The notes under the pieces were generated by a model that did not search any database, was not told where the DNA came from, and was given only the letters and a program-made list of their open reading frames with translations. Source: Bretschneidera sinensis (taxonomy: Eukaryota; Streptophyta; Magnoliopsida; Brassicales; Akaniaceae). From it: a DNA stretch of 64,000 nt. Each line of letters begins with the position of its first letter. The first letter of the stretch is position 1. The DNA is taken from the NCBI GenBank assembly GCA_023935145.1, contig CM043700.1, positions 66,567,120-66,631,119 on the forward strand, written 5' to 3'. Made by a program: the position numbers and the translations under genes. Shown piece after piece: positions 53,221 through 63,327 of this stretch.

Positions 53221-54648
53221 TTAACCGCCATAAGACGCCAAGCAAACCTCATGTGAAGAGAGTGCTGAACCTCTGAGAAATCTCGAATACCCAAGCCTCC
53301 CTCTAACGTTGGTCTGCACAACTTGGACCAAGAACACCACTTTTTTTTTAGCTTTTCCATTTACCTCTCCCCAAAAAAAGGAAGATAAAATTGAATTAAT
53401 CCTCTTCAATATCACTTTGGGAACACTCAGAACAGATAAGAGATGAGTAGACATGCATGAGGGAACATGTTTAAGCAGAATGAACCGCCCACCCTGAGAC
53501 AATAATTTATACTTCCACCCAGCCACCTTATCCTGAATTTTATTAACAAGTGACTCCAAATTCCTAACCGTTAAACGACCAGAAATTAGAGGAACACCCA
53601 GATAGTTAGTCGGAAACATACCTTCCGTGAACCCAAAAATTCTTTGTAGACCACGACGCCTTCCATGACTAATGAGCTTGAAGAGAAAAATTACCGATTT
53701 CCTCTTATTAATACTTTGGCCAGACCAGCTCTCATAAAGTTCAAAAGTCTGAGTTAATCTTTTAATAGACTGAGCATCTCCCTTAGCAAATACAAGAAGA
53801 TCATCCCCATAGAATAGATGAGAAACCAAAGGTGCCCCCAAAGGATGATAAAATTTGCCAATTCGTCCTTCCTCAAAATTCCTCTTTAGTAATCGAGATA
53901 GAACTTCCTCCATAATAATAAATAGGTAAGGGGAAAGAGGGTCACCTTGACGTAACCCTCTAGACAGTTTAAAAAAACCTTTATGCATCCCATTCATCAT
54001 AATTGAAAACCAATGAGACTTCACACACTCCGCAATTATACAACAAAATTTATCGTTAAAACCAAATCCCTTCAGAACATCTAAGAGAAAATCCCAGTGG
54101 ACTCTATCATAAGCTTTAGCCATGTCAACCTTCATAACAATATTACCCCCGCTGAGCTTTCCTATGAATGGAGTGCACCATTTCCTGAGTAAGGGTGATA
54201 TTTTCAAAAATACTACGCTCCAGGATAAATGCACCTTGCTCCTGCGAAATTAATCTTGGTAACAACGGCGTCAATCATCTCACCAAAATCTTTGTAAAGC
54301 TTTTATAGACAACAGAACAAAGACTAATCGGTCTAAATTTATCAAAGCTATTTGGGTCCAAAACTTTAGGAATAAGCACAATGTATGATGAGGAATAGTA
54401 CCTTGGTAACGCTCCCATTGAAAAAATCTCTCGCCGCCTCAACTACATCATCCTTCATAATATCCTAGCAAGAGATAAAAATATTCTGATCCATAACCAT
54501 CAGGACCAGGCAAACTATGGCGAGGGATAGCGAACATGGCAGATTTGACTTCTTCTTCCGTAGGGGCAGCGTAAAGAATCTCATTTTCCTCTTGTTTAAT
54601 TTCTGGAGCTAATAGACCCGAAAAATTTGCTGCCTGAACCATAGGCAC
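53221..54648 (-). pseudogene. LINE reverse transcriptase
   Basis: Entry at 54648-54448 (APTEEEVKSAMFAIPRHSLPGPDGYGSEYF), then stops and a frameshift, then the open frame 54234-53221: VMKVDMAKAYDRVHWDFLLDVLKGFGF (first Asp), GLRQGDPLSPYLFI, LFYGDDLLVFAKG (catalytic box YGDD), NYLGVPLISGRL and AGWKYKLLSQGGR. These are classic non-LTR RT motifs. All catalytic Asp are present in the main open frame of 337 residues. Confidence 0.9.
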
Positions 54649-54919
54649 TGTGGAAAGGAATTCATGGAAATAGTCTGTAGCCCTTCCATGAACGTTTTTA
54701 GGCGTGTCCAGAACAGTACCATCAACCAGCTACATCTTAGAGATCATCGATATTTTGCGTCACTGATTAACCATTGAATGAAAAAAATTGGTGTTTTGGT
54801 CGCCCTCCTGAAGCCATTTTATCTTAGCTTTTTTAGCTAACCTAATTTCCTCCCTTTTCTCCTATTCAGTAAGCTCCATTTTAGTGACCAAAAACTGCTC
54901 TTCAATTTTCGAGTTGTAC

Positions 54920-55817
54920 TCAACTTGCAGCTGATTTTCGAGAAAATCTAACTTCTCTTCTAGTGTCTTGATCGACCCGACCAAAGGTATGAAGATTCCA
55001 TGATCTCAATGCCACCTTAGTCTTCTTCAATTTAGCAGCCAAACGACATAGCTCAGAATGAGAATCCGGTTGGTTCCAAACTTCTTTCACATAAGGCAAA
55101 AAGCCGGCGTGCAAACACCACATATTCTGGAACTTGAAAGGCGAAGGGCCATATAAAATTCGCGGCTCCGTAAAGAATAATACTAAAGGACTATGGTCTG
55201 ATGTTTTTCGAGCTAAATACTCTAGATACGACAACTCAAACATATTAGCAAAGGCAATGTTTACCACTACCCTATCCAATCTAGCCCACTTCTTAGATCG
55301 CCCCTCTTGCCTATTGCACCAAGACATGGATCGACCTTGGGAACGCAACTCTATAAGACCACAAGAATCTAAAATAGTCATTAAAATTTGAAATAGCTAT
55401 TAAAGACCGAGGATTACCTCCAATTCATTCAGCATCAGATTGAATAATATTGAAGTCCTCGAGCACCACCCATGGATGCGTCTCCAAATAAATATTATTG
55501 AGTTCATGCTAAAGCCCTCTACAATCCGACCGAGTACATTTTGCATAAATAAAGGTAACAAGTAATTTAAAATTCTCCACATTTAACCATCCAGTTAGAG
55601 ACTGGTCTGTTAAACTAGAGCATACAAAGTCATAACCTTCTTTCCATAACACCCATACCTTACCATCAACCCCAGTATTACAGCAAAAATGTGGGAAAGC
55701 CAAGAAAAGAGCCAATTTTTTCATCTGTGTAGCCTCCTGAAATGGTTCCAAGACAGCAACAACTACAACATTATTCTTTCGCACTAATTGTTTTAACCAG
55801 CCCTTAGAACGCCTCAA
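54920..55817 (-). pseudogene. LINE AP endonuclease
   Basis: In minus order: VVVAVLEPF (Glu motif), KLLVTFIYAKCTRSDCRGL, PWVVLEDFNIIQ (DFN; the usual G-D-F-N has Glu-Asp), then 55381 leftwards MTILDSCGLIELRSQGRSMSWCNRQEGRSKKWARLDRVVVN (RLDR) and YLARKTSDHSPLVLFF (SDHSP). Two stops split it near 55510 and 55435. It would nick target DNA for target-primed reverse transcription. Confidence 0.87.
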
Positions 55818-55849
55818 ACCTCTGACATTCTAGACTAATAAATTTCCAA

Positions 55850-56205
55850 TCATAAATTCAGTTTTGAAGGGCAAGTAAAAACTCGTTGAGACTTCCTCAC
55901 AGTGGTAAGCAAATGCTCTTGAACAAACTTAGCAGGATTCTCAGGCTTCGAATCATAGGCCTTCTCTTTAGCAGAGTTAGGATTCTGCCCCTCCTCATCA
56001 TCCGACATATAATTAACTTTTGGTACAATCCCACAATCACACTCCCACTCTAGTAGTTTTGTCACTGCACCACACTGACCACTATCAATTTCTGTGCAAA
56101 TAAAAACTTCGTTAATCACCCTCGCATCATCGCTGGAAACTTGCGTCCCTTGCATTGCTGTTTCGTTTGCATCACTAGGTACTAGCAATGAGCTGGTTGG
56201 GATTG
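55850..56205 (-). pseudogene. LINE ORF1, C-terminal remnant
   Basis: Minus-strand open frame with DDARVINEVFICTEIDSG, CDCGIVPKVNYMSDDEEGQNPNSAKEKAYDSK and a basic end (TVRKSQRVFTCPSKLNL). Hydrophilic and without recognised domain; taken as ORF1 by position. The apparent first residues (MHFHA) lie in the J LTR and are not part of it. Confidence 0.5.
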
Positions 56206-57774
56206 TGATTAAGGCATGAAAATGCACTTCAAATAGAGTTAATTATATATATTTGTTGAGATTAATTTTGATTATTCATTGAATTTATTGACGAGTGTGG
56301 TCCTTTGGAAAATTCTATGTTTTAGTGTGTTTTGCAAATTTAAAAAAACAAAGAAGCCTTAAACAAAAAAATATATAAAATATGTTCGAAAGAATCCACA
56401 ACATCCGGACCAGTTCAGAGTAGGGAAACCGGGTTTCCCAAGAGGAGTGCAACAAAATCCATCATTTATAGACTATTAAAGATAAATTGATCATTTTGCT
56501 AAGTCATGTTGTCACTAGTAAAAGGGTGAAAAGGAGTTTCGCTAAATTGCCAGAATTGCCCGTACAGATCAGTCATTTTTGTGGATTAAACTGTATTGAT
56601 TTAGGAAGAACCAGGAGATGAGCCATATATTCTTGGAAAGATCCAAATGTCTATTTTCTGAAGAATTTTATGGTTTGTAAATATGATTTTTCTAGAGAAA
56701 GTTATGGCAGTTTTAGTATACAAAGGTCAGGCTGTGCGTGATTTCAGCGTGGCAGAAGTGAAAAGCTATTAAATTCTGATTTTTTTGGGATTTGCACAAC
56801 CTGTACAGTAGCACAACCAAACCAATTCTAGACAGCAAAAACTGGGCCTGGATAGGAGCGAATGCACTACTGGCCAACAACAGAATTGGGCCTAGACAGC
56901 AGTAGAAGCATATGGCTTGAACAGAAACCCTAGGGCGACTTTTCTGTCTACAAAGCTGTCTCCATACCGCTATATATAAGATTTTAGACTCAAAGAACAT
57001 GGGGCTAAACAGGGGACTGAAGGGATACACACTAAATTTCTAGAGAGCTGTTATGATTATGTATTATCGGCTAGACTAAGTTTCAACCAAGGCGAAGAGA
57101 TGAACCCCTAGACATAACGGGTTTAGCTTGTATTTAATTTAGTATTTGTGTTTTTAACATTGAATAATTATTTTGAGCTGTTCCCTTTATTTAATATTGA
57201 AGTTGATGTTTTTGTGTGACAGACAATTATATTTTCTTCTCCCATGGATTTTATTTAACTCTGGTGATTGTTGTTCTTTTTCTCTATATAAGTTCAGTCA
57301 TGCTTCTCTTATTGTGGAATTTAGGATGCAATTAATTTTGGTATATTAATTATATACACTAGTCCTTTACTGTGTTGTTATCTCTAGATATATCGTCGAA
57401 TTAGGATATCATATATGATTGATTGTTGCATTACTTGTAAAAACAAGAAGGGGATTTCTCATAATAATTTACAAAAGAATATTTTAGGTGCTTTCACTAT
57501 TATTTTTCGATTACATATTTAGGATGTGAAATACGTAGTTGATTTATAATTACTGAATTGATACAAGTTGAAGCTCATTATTGATTTTCTTTCACTTAAT
57601 TCAATTGTATCATTTAATTCTCCAAATTTTCTTAATATTAATTTTTAATTTTGTTTCCATTATTTTTTGCGTGAGACTTTGATTGTAGAACGTTCTCTTC
57701 GTGAGATCGACACCCCATTCTATATTACTGCTACTGCATAGTACTTTTTGGGCGTAATTCACTCTCACTAGGCA
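56206..57774 (+). repeat. J LTR, right copy
   Basis: Starts TGATTAAGGC. It matches the left copy to about 57350 and probably continues to about 57774 (CTTCGTGAGATCGACACCCC near 57690-57715 is like LTR ends of Athila elements). TATATATAAG is at 56971-56980. One 187-bp-type unit is near 56560-56755. Confidence 0.75.
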
Positions 57775-58244
57775 AATCGCATTATTACAAAACCCCTTGA
57801 TCAATAGGTCAAAATTACACATGATTCATTTAATAGAAAAAAGATCATATAATGCCCCTAAATAAGCTAAAATAATTTATAATGCTCTTCGTTAAGCAAA
57901 CAACGTGATAACAAGTTAAGAACTCCACTTGTATCTTCAATGTACAAAAATATCATTCATGTAGGCATTCTTTTTTTTCTTTTTTTTTTCTTTTCTTAAA
58001 AATTATCTACACCTCCTTCCATGTACCAAATAATTTCACATGCTAAATACTCACAACATGGCTTAACATACACCAAAACATTTTTTCCTTCTAACTAATG
58101 CACAAGTACCTTGTATTATGTTATGAGCATAACTATCTAATGCGACATGAGAAATATGTATATCAATTATGATTTTTCAATGGTACGCATACATTTTATT
58201 CTTTCAATAAAATAGCATAATATTTCACAATATTAAGCTCATAT
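57775..58244. other. Unassigned AT-rich gap
   Basis: No ORF, repeat or known motif except a T-rich run (57970-58003). It separates the J LTR from the truncated ATH3. Confidence 0.5.
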
Positions 58245-58269
58245 ATGATAATAGTTAAGTTCATATATG

Positions 58270-58571
58270 ATTCATTAGAAACTACTCTTACATATAGTCT
58301 TATAAGATCGAATGTAGTGCCAGAATCTGAGGATGTTACTGATGACATCATCGAAACTATGCACCTCATTGAAGCCTATCCAAAGCATCCAAGTAAGTAC
58401 ACCGATCCATTTGACCCTCATGTGCCTACTAATACTATTTTCCCTTTTATTGTACAGGCACCTAACTTGGAATTCAAGCAGTTGCCAAAGCACTTACCTT
58501 ATGCTTATATGGGAGAGAATATGACACTTCCTATGCTAGCTGCTACCAATCTTAGTTTTGGGGAAAAATAA
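58270..58571 (+). pseudogene. ATH3 pre-RT fragment
   Basis: TDDIIETMHLIEAYPKHPSKYTDPFDP...IVQAPNLEFKQLPKHLPYAYMGENMTLPMLAATNLSFGEK then TAA. The PNLEFKQLP-HL-YAYMG...TLP segment is the region right before gypsy RT. Six bases after the stop the post-integrase motif GGTCCGGCTGAAGAC begins, so RT to integrase is deleted. Confidence 0.8.
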
Positions 58572-60028
58572 GGCTTGGTCCGGCTGAAGACGTTAAACTT
58601 AGCGCTCATGGGAGGCACCCCAGACTTATCCTTTTCATTTTAGTATTTTTATTTTGTTTATATTTATGTTTACATATCTAGTATTTAGATTTCTTGTTTT
58701 TCGAAACAACATTTATTTTTCTTTGTCAGGTACTTAGTGCGTGCATCCAGTTCAAGTTTGGGGGCGTGTCACAAGCAACCTAGTTCTCTATCTCCCAGGT
58801 CAGATCTTTCCATGCCACACACATTGGGGACAATGTGTATTTTAAGTTTGGGGGTAGTGGGAGATACTAGATACTATTACACACACACTTGAAACATATG
58901 CAACACACTAAGTCCCAGTTATTTTTTCTTTTTAGGAAGATAAATGCATGTTCTCTTGGTAAACAAAAATTTTGGTTGATTTAAATTTTTTTTTATAACA
59001 CTTCATTAGTAAGCTTAAAAGCTAGAACACATAGTCTTGCAATAGGAGTTTTACAAAGTTTAGTTACCTACCTCAAGGCACCTAAGAATTCATGAGTTTG
59101 ATCCAAATTTGCACGAGCACATTTAACACGCATTTGTGTGGGGGATGACATATAATTCTCTTGTATATGTTTTCATAATCTAACTATAATCGGATAACTT
59201 GTTGAAAAGAACACTTTGGCATAAGAAAAATAAAGAAAAATGTTCATCATGCAAAAAAGTGATCAAAAAGCTTCTAATGATCATTAAGAAAAAAAAAACT
59301 TTCCACTGAGTAACTGGGCCTCTTGCCTCAGTAAGCATTGAATGTTCACGTCAAAAGGTGGAAAGTAAGCCTTTAAATGATCATAATAAATATTCCCACT
59401 GAGTAACTGGGCCTCTTGCCTCAGTAAGCATTGAGTGTTCACGTCAAAAGGTGGGGATTTCATTAAGAAGTATAAAAACTAGTTAGTTCCGTAGCCTTTT
59501 TGATTCGAGTTAGTAAGTCCTTAGGGGTGTCTTTACACCTAATGCCCTAAAACCATCTGGTTTGGGAGTCATTGGCTAAACACTCGTTACAAGGGTCAAA
59601 TAGAAAGCTCGATGAAACTCAACATGGCAAAGATCACATGATGAAAGAAAAAGAAAGAAGAAACAAGTATATTGCCATTTTTGTTCTCTTTGATAAGGAA
59701 TTCGATAAAGGTTTGGGCATCGAAACCCTATACACTAAAATTATGTGGAGGCCCCATCTTATATGTGCTAATTCATCACACACAAATCAAACTTGCGATG
59801 CCTTAAGCCAACCTTAGGTAAGTAACACGAACTTGTGAAAATCCTTTTTCAATACAAAAATGTGTTTTTATTATAAGTTTACTCATGAATGGTTATCATA
59901 GTTTTATGCAAAACCCAAGTCTTTGAGTATCATGGAAATGAATTTATCTTTAATTTTGTTTTTCATTTAGTTTTTAGTTTTTAGTTTTGTATTGCTAAGG
60001 GACTAGCAATATATAAGTTTGGGGGTGT
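58572..60028 (+). other. ATH3 3' non-coding region and polypurine tract
   Basis: The GTCCGGCTGAAGAC/GGGAGGCACCCC block (58578-58622), AAGTTTGGGGGC and AAGTTTGGGGGTAGTGGGAG runs near 58757 and 58846, two CTCTTGCCTCAGTAAGCATT copies (59300-59362, 59395-59450), the TTAGGGGTGT hairpin near 59520 and the purine tract AAGTTTGGGGGTG at 60017-60028. The short ORF at 59572-59817 is not supported. Confidence 0.83.
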
Positions 60029-61297
60029 GATAGGAGCTTAAATATTCATATTTAAGAACCTTAATTTATATTTGTTAAGCCCTAGATTATGTTATTTCAG
60101 TCCATTTTACTTCATTTCTGTGTTTTACATGGTTTTTATAGGTCTATGAAGAAAATGAAGCATTTTGGAAGCTTTTGGAGCTTAAAAGGAAGAAAACTGG
60201 AAAACCTGGAGTAGATATTGTCTGGAGTGCGATCAAGCGCACTAGGAAAGGCGATCGAGTGCAACCTTGCGATCGAGCGCACACGTATGACAGTGAACAG
60301 TAAAACAGCAGCACCTATTTTGGAAATTAGGGTTAGAGCCCTATTTTGGAAATTAGGGTTTCCAAGTGTCCTTAGAACCCTATAAATTGACTTGTAAAAC
60401 ACAGAAAACATATCTCCCTTTTCAGGAGCTTATCTCATTTTTAGTTTTAGTTTTAGGTCGGAAGGCTGGAGGCCAGAGAGGATTCTACGAAGAATTGACG
60501 ACTTTTCAATGGAGCTCTCTCGAGTTTCTTCTTTCCTTAATTTTATTATGTGTAACTAAACTTTTAGTAGGGCTCGATTGAAGCCATAATTATGTTTACT
60601 TAATATTTCAATATTGGCGCCCTTGCAATGGTTATATGATGATGTTTAACTTGATTAATACCTGTGTTTATTTAAATTTCTCATATGTGTTTGTATAATC
60701 AACTTATGCATGTGGTATAGATTAGTTAGTTGAATCAATTTGGATGACCGAGTCCTGGGTTCAATATTAGTAACAAGAGATATCCACACCGGATTCTCGG
60801 GTTAATCAACACGGGAAACCGGGAGCGGACCAAGCCCCTAGGCCCCGTGTGGTTGTCGATCTCCACAGCCCTTATGCTCTCTTAAAGAACAACTCAGTAT
60901 ACACCCATGTTGAATCCCTTAAGAGAGAAAAGAGTTAGAGTATACACAATGCCTAACTCGTTGCATAGGGAGATCAATAGCCTAAGGTGTGGACCAAGCC
61001 CTTAGGTTGGCAAGCATTAAATATTCAGAGTATAACTAGAGCATTGGCATATTGTTTTATTATCTTAAAGCATAATTAGTGGTGGATATCAAAGCCTTGC
61101 ACTTTTATCATTATCTTGTTTCTTGTTTCTTGTTTTATCCTTACCAATCCAAACTCATATTTTCTTTATCTTGTTTTATACTGTGAAAGTAATTCTAAAA
61201 CGAAATTCACCAATCCCTGTGGAAATGATCTCGCACTTACACACTATGCTACCACAGACCTTGTGCACTTACAAGTAAAACTAGAACGATTATTTGC
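60029..61297 (+). repeat. ATH3 3' LTR
   Basis: Starts TGATAGGAGCTTAAATATTC. U3 has a CGATCGAG cluster (60224-60287), a tandem copy of CCTATTTTGGAAATTAGGGT (60316-60361) and TATAAATT at 60381-60388. The U5 has CCCTGTGGAAATGATCTCGCAC...GTGCACTTACAAGT, like ATH1/ATH2. The exact right end (61285-61300) is uncertain. Confidence 0.8.
60224..60287. repeat. CGATCGAG cluster in ATH3 LTR
   Basis: GCGATCAAGCGCAC, GGCGATCGAGTGCA and GCGATCGAGCGCAC in 64 bp, upstream of the TATA box. Same word type as in ATH1. Confidence 0.8.
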
Positions 61298-62340
61298 CTA
61301 ATTGTTTAGGTAAATAAATGCTCAACACTGCATCATCGGGTATATCGTCGTCCTCATCACTATCATCATCTCTAATACAGATATTCTTCTCGGCCTTGAA
61401 ACAAATAATGTCGTTCCATATTGTGCACCCCATCTTCTTCAATGAAGAACCATTGATGATGTCTTTGGGGCCTATATCTTGGGCTTTAGAGGCAAGTAGG
61501 GGAACCTTGAAATGGTGCAGTATCAGGGTGATGAGCATGCCATAGGGGAGGCAACCCAAGTCATATGTCTCGCCATTAATCATGTTGGCCAGCAGTAGTG
61601 GGTAGATATTGAAATGGTGTCTAGTCTTGAGACACCAAATCAAGACAATGTCTATTTTTGACATGCAACCCCGACTCTCAAGTCTAAGGTGAATGATCTA
61701 GTTGACTATGAGGTTAAAAGGTTTATAGTCAAGGGGCATGTCGCTGCATTGATGGAAGGTGGTGGGTTTAAAAACATAGTTACGATCTCTCCTAACTATT
61801 TGACAAGCCTCCTTATAGTCAAAGTTGTCTGGCCATCCATCAGGACTCCATAATATCCTGACTATTGGGATTCTCAGCAAACTAACTAAAAAGTCAGTGT
61901 TGGTTTCAAATTCAGCACCCATCACACTGGTCTTAAACCTATGGACTAGGGGACTAGGTTTCACAATGTTGGCATAGAATTAGTGAATTAACCTAGGGTA
62001 GTATTTGAAGTGGATGTTCACTAAGGGGGTTAGACCTATGGCCTCAAATACAGGTAAAATATCAAAATTTGCATGACGTATGGAATCAAAGTCTACAAAT
62101 CTACCCGTCATGATTTTCTTATGATCAATGACAAAAGTATACCTATTCTTGATGGTTGAACTCCAAAAGAGTGAGTCGTCTAGGTTGGTTCTTGCTTGGT
62201 TGCTTGAAGAACTGATAACTCCTTTTCATCTTGAGTCTATCCCCGAAGGTTTTCGTGTTCTAGACCTTTTTAGCACATGTGGTGCCAAAACCGTTGTCTT
62301 GAAACGAATTCTTTTAGATATTTTGGAGAATCACGTTTGA
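61298..62340 (-). pseudogene. COP3 extra ORF (plant transposon protein-like)
   Basis: Reading leftwards: KIMTGRFVDFDSIRHANFDILPVFEAIGLTPLVNIHFKYYPRLIH (stop) FYANI, VMGAEFETNTDFLVSLLRIPIVRILWSPDGWPDNFDYKEACQIV, DMPLDYKPFNLIVN then TAG, then from 61664 SKIDIVLIWCLKTRHHFNIYPLLLANMINGE, LPYGMLITLILHHFKVP, SSLKKMG and the acidic DDDSDEDDDIPDD. It is colinear with COP1 19560-20005 plus 35560-35960, including the TAG after the V-N. The role is unknown; no signal peptide or membrane segment. Confidence 0.8.
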
Positions 62341-62464
62341 TGAGAGGTTTGTGTGAAAACGGTGAAAATTTAACCGTGAAAATCGAAAATGAGGTGATTT
62401 GAAGGATGGGTATGGGTTCTTTTAAGTGATTTCCAGAGATTTGATACTGAAAGCAAGAATTTTC

Positions 62465-62534
62465 TAGAGAGAGAAAGCTATAGTTTTGAAAAATGGGCAT
62501 GAAATCTGAGAAAAAAATGAATAGACTATATATA
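62465..62534 (-). promoter_or_regulatory. Possible internal promoter of COP3 extra ORF
   Basis: On the minus strand TATATATA (62527-62534) is followed about 50 bp later by CTTTCTCTCTCT (62465-62476). It lies just downstream of the palindrome cluster and just upstream of the extra ORF, as in COP1. Activity is inference. Confidence 0.45.
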
Positions 62535-62545
62535 GAATCGCGATA

Positions 62546-62812
62546 CTAGTCGATTGGGTCAGGGTACCAATCGACTGGGTCCTTGCATAATTTGGGAATT
62601 TTTTGAGATACCAGTCGACTAGGTCCATATACCAGTTGACTGGTAATATGGGCAATAAAACACCAATTGACTAAATTAACCCCACTAGTCGACTAGGTCC
62701 ATAAAAAAATTTAAATTTTTGGGCTCCAAACTTGTTTTGTGATACCAATCGACTGGTAAAATTGGCAGTGAGTTACTAGTCAACTAGATTGACCTAACTA
62801 GTCGACACTATC
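62546..62812. repeat. AGTCGACT palindrome cluster in COP3 spacer
   Basis: About nine units (CCAGTCGACTAGG, CAATCGACTGGG, CCAGTTGACTGG, TAGTCAACTAG...) with flanking GGTCC or GGGTCC words, spaced 15-50 bp. Confidence 0.87.
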
Positions 62813-62999
62813 AAAAATTTCAAAAACATTTAGCTCCAAGTAGGAATTTTGCAAGAAATGATTTATCTATGCCATTTTTGAGTGAGAGAAATATTAAATA
62901 GGAGTTAATATTAATATTCATTCACTTAATGACAAGTATGCATATGATGAATGTAGATGCAATCAAACACACATATGTTCATAGTTTGTTAAACCCATT

Positions 63000-63327
63000 A
63001 ATAATCTTATCTTACAAAATCTATTTCATTCAAGGGTTTAGTAAGAATATCATAAATATGATCTTCCGAATGAATGAATTCTAATCTAATATCACCCTTT
63101 TGAGCATGATCTCTTACGAAGTGATGTTTTATCTCAATGCGTTTGGTTCTCGAATGTTGAATTAGATTTTTTGTCAAGTTGATAGCACTAGTGTTGTCAC
63201 AACTTATTGGAATATTTTGAAAATACATGCCATAATATTCTAGTTGTTGTTTCATCCACAAAACTTGTGCACAACAACTTCCAGCGGTTACATATTCCAC
63301 TTTGGCGGTTGATACTGTGACTGAATT
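63000..63327 (-). pseudogene. COP3 RNase H
   Basis: From 63300 leftwards: EYVTAGSCCAQVLWMKQQLEYYGM (Glu motif), IPISCDNTSAINLTKN (Asp), HSRTKRIEIKHHFVRDHAQKGDIRLEFI and YDILTKPLNEIDFVR, the intact C-terminus of copia pol. COP1 has the solo LTR at the KHHFVRD/HAQKG point. A stop and frameshift lie near 63310-63330. Confidence 0.9.

Larger units (their letters stand above)
51544..56205 (-). mobile_element. Degenerate plant LINE (L1-type with RNase H)
   Basis: In minus orientation: end of ORF1, AP endonuclease, non-LTR reverse transcriptase, zinc-binding domain and RNase H, in the order of plant L1-like LINEs. The 3' end is near 51544-51550 with only TTTTTT (short A tail on the minus strand). 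The 5' part of ORF1 is missing; the sequence ends exactly at the TG of the right J LTR. Many stops. Confidence 0.88.
50421..57774 (+). mobile_element. J: Athila-type LTR pair enclosing a LINE
   Basis: Direct copies of one LTR start at 50421 (TGATTAGGGC) and 56206 (TGATTAAGGC). The left copy ends at about 51543, the right one runs to about 57774. No gag or pol, primer site or purine tract of their own is visible between them, only the LINE. The 5 bp before the left copy (AATCC) and after the right copy (AATCG) differ at one base, which would fit one element with TSDs, but this is weak. Two separate insertions are the alternative. Confidence 0.55.
58245..61297 (+). mobile_element. ATH3: 3' half of an internally deleted Athila-like element
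   Basis: A pre-RT fragment, then the conserved 3' non-coding region, a purine tract and an LTR in plus orientation. The 5' LTR, gag and all of RT to integrase are absent. Its LTR is a different subfamily from ATH1 and ATH2, but the 3' non-coding blocks are the same. The right end lies inside the COP3 extra ORF. Confidence 0.83.

Noticed and set aside
57610..57822. 70-residue minus ORF
   Set aside because: Lies in the right J LTR and has no recognisable features.
59572..59817. 81-residue ORF in ATH3 3' region
   Set aside because: Overlaps conserved non-coding blocks; not open in ATH1 or ATH2.
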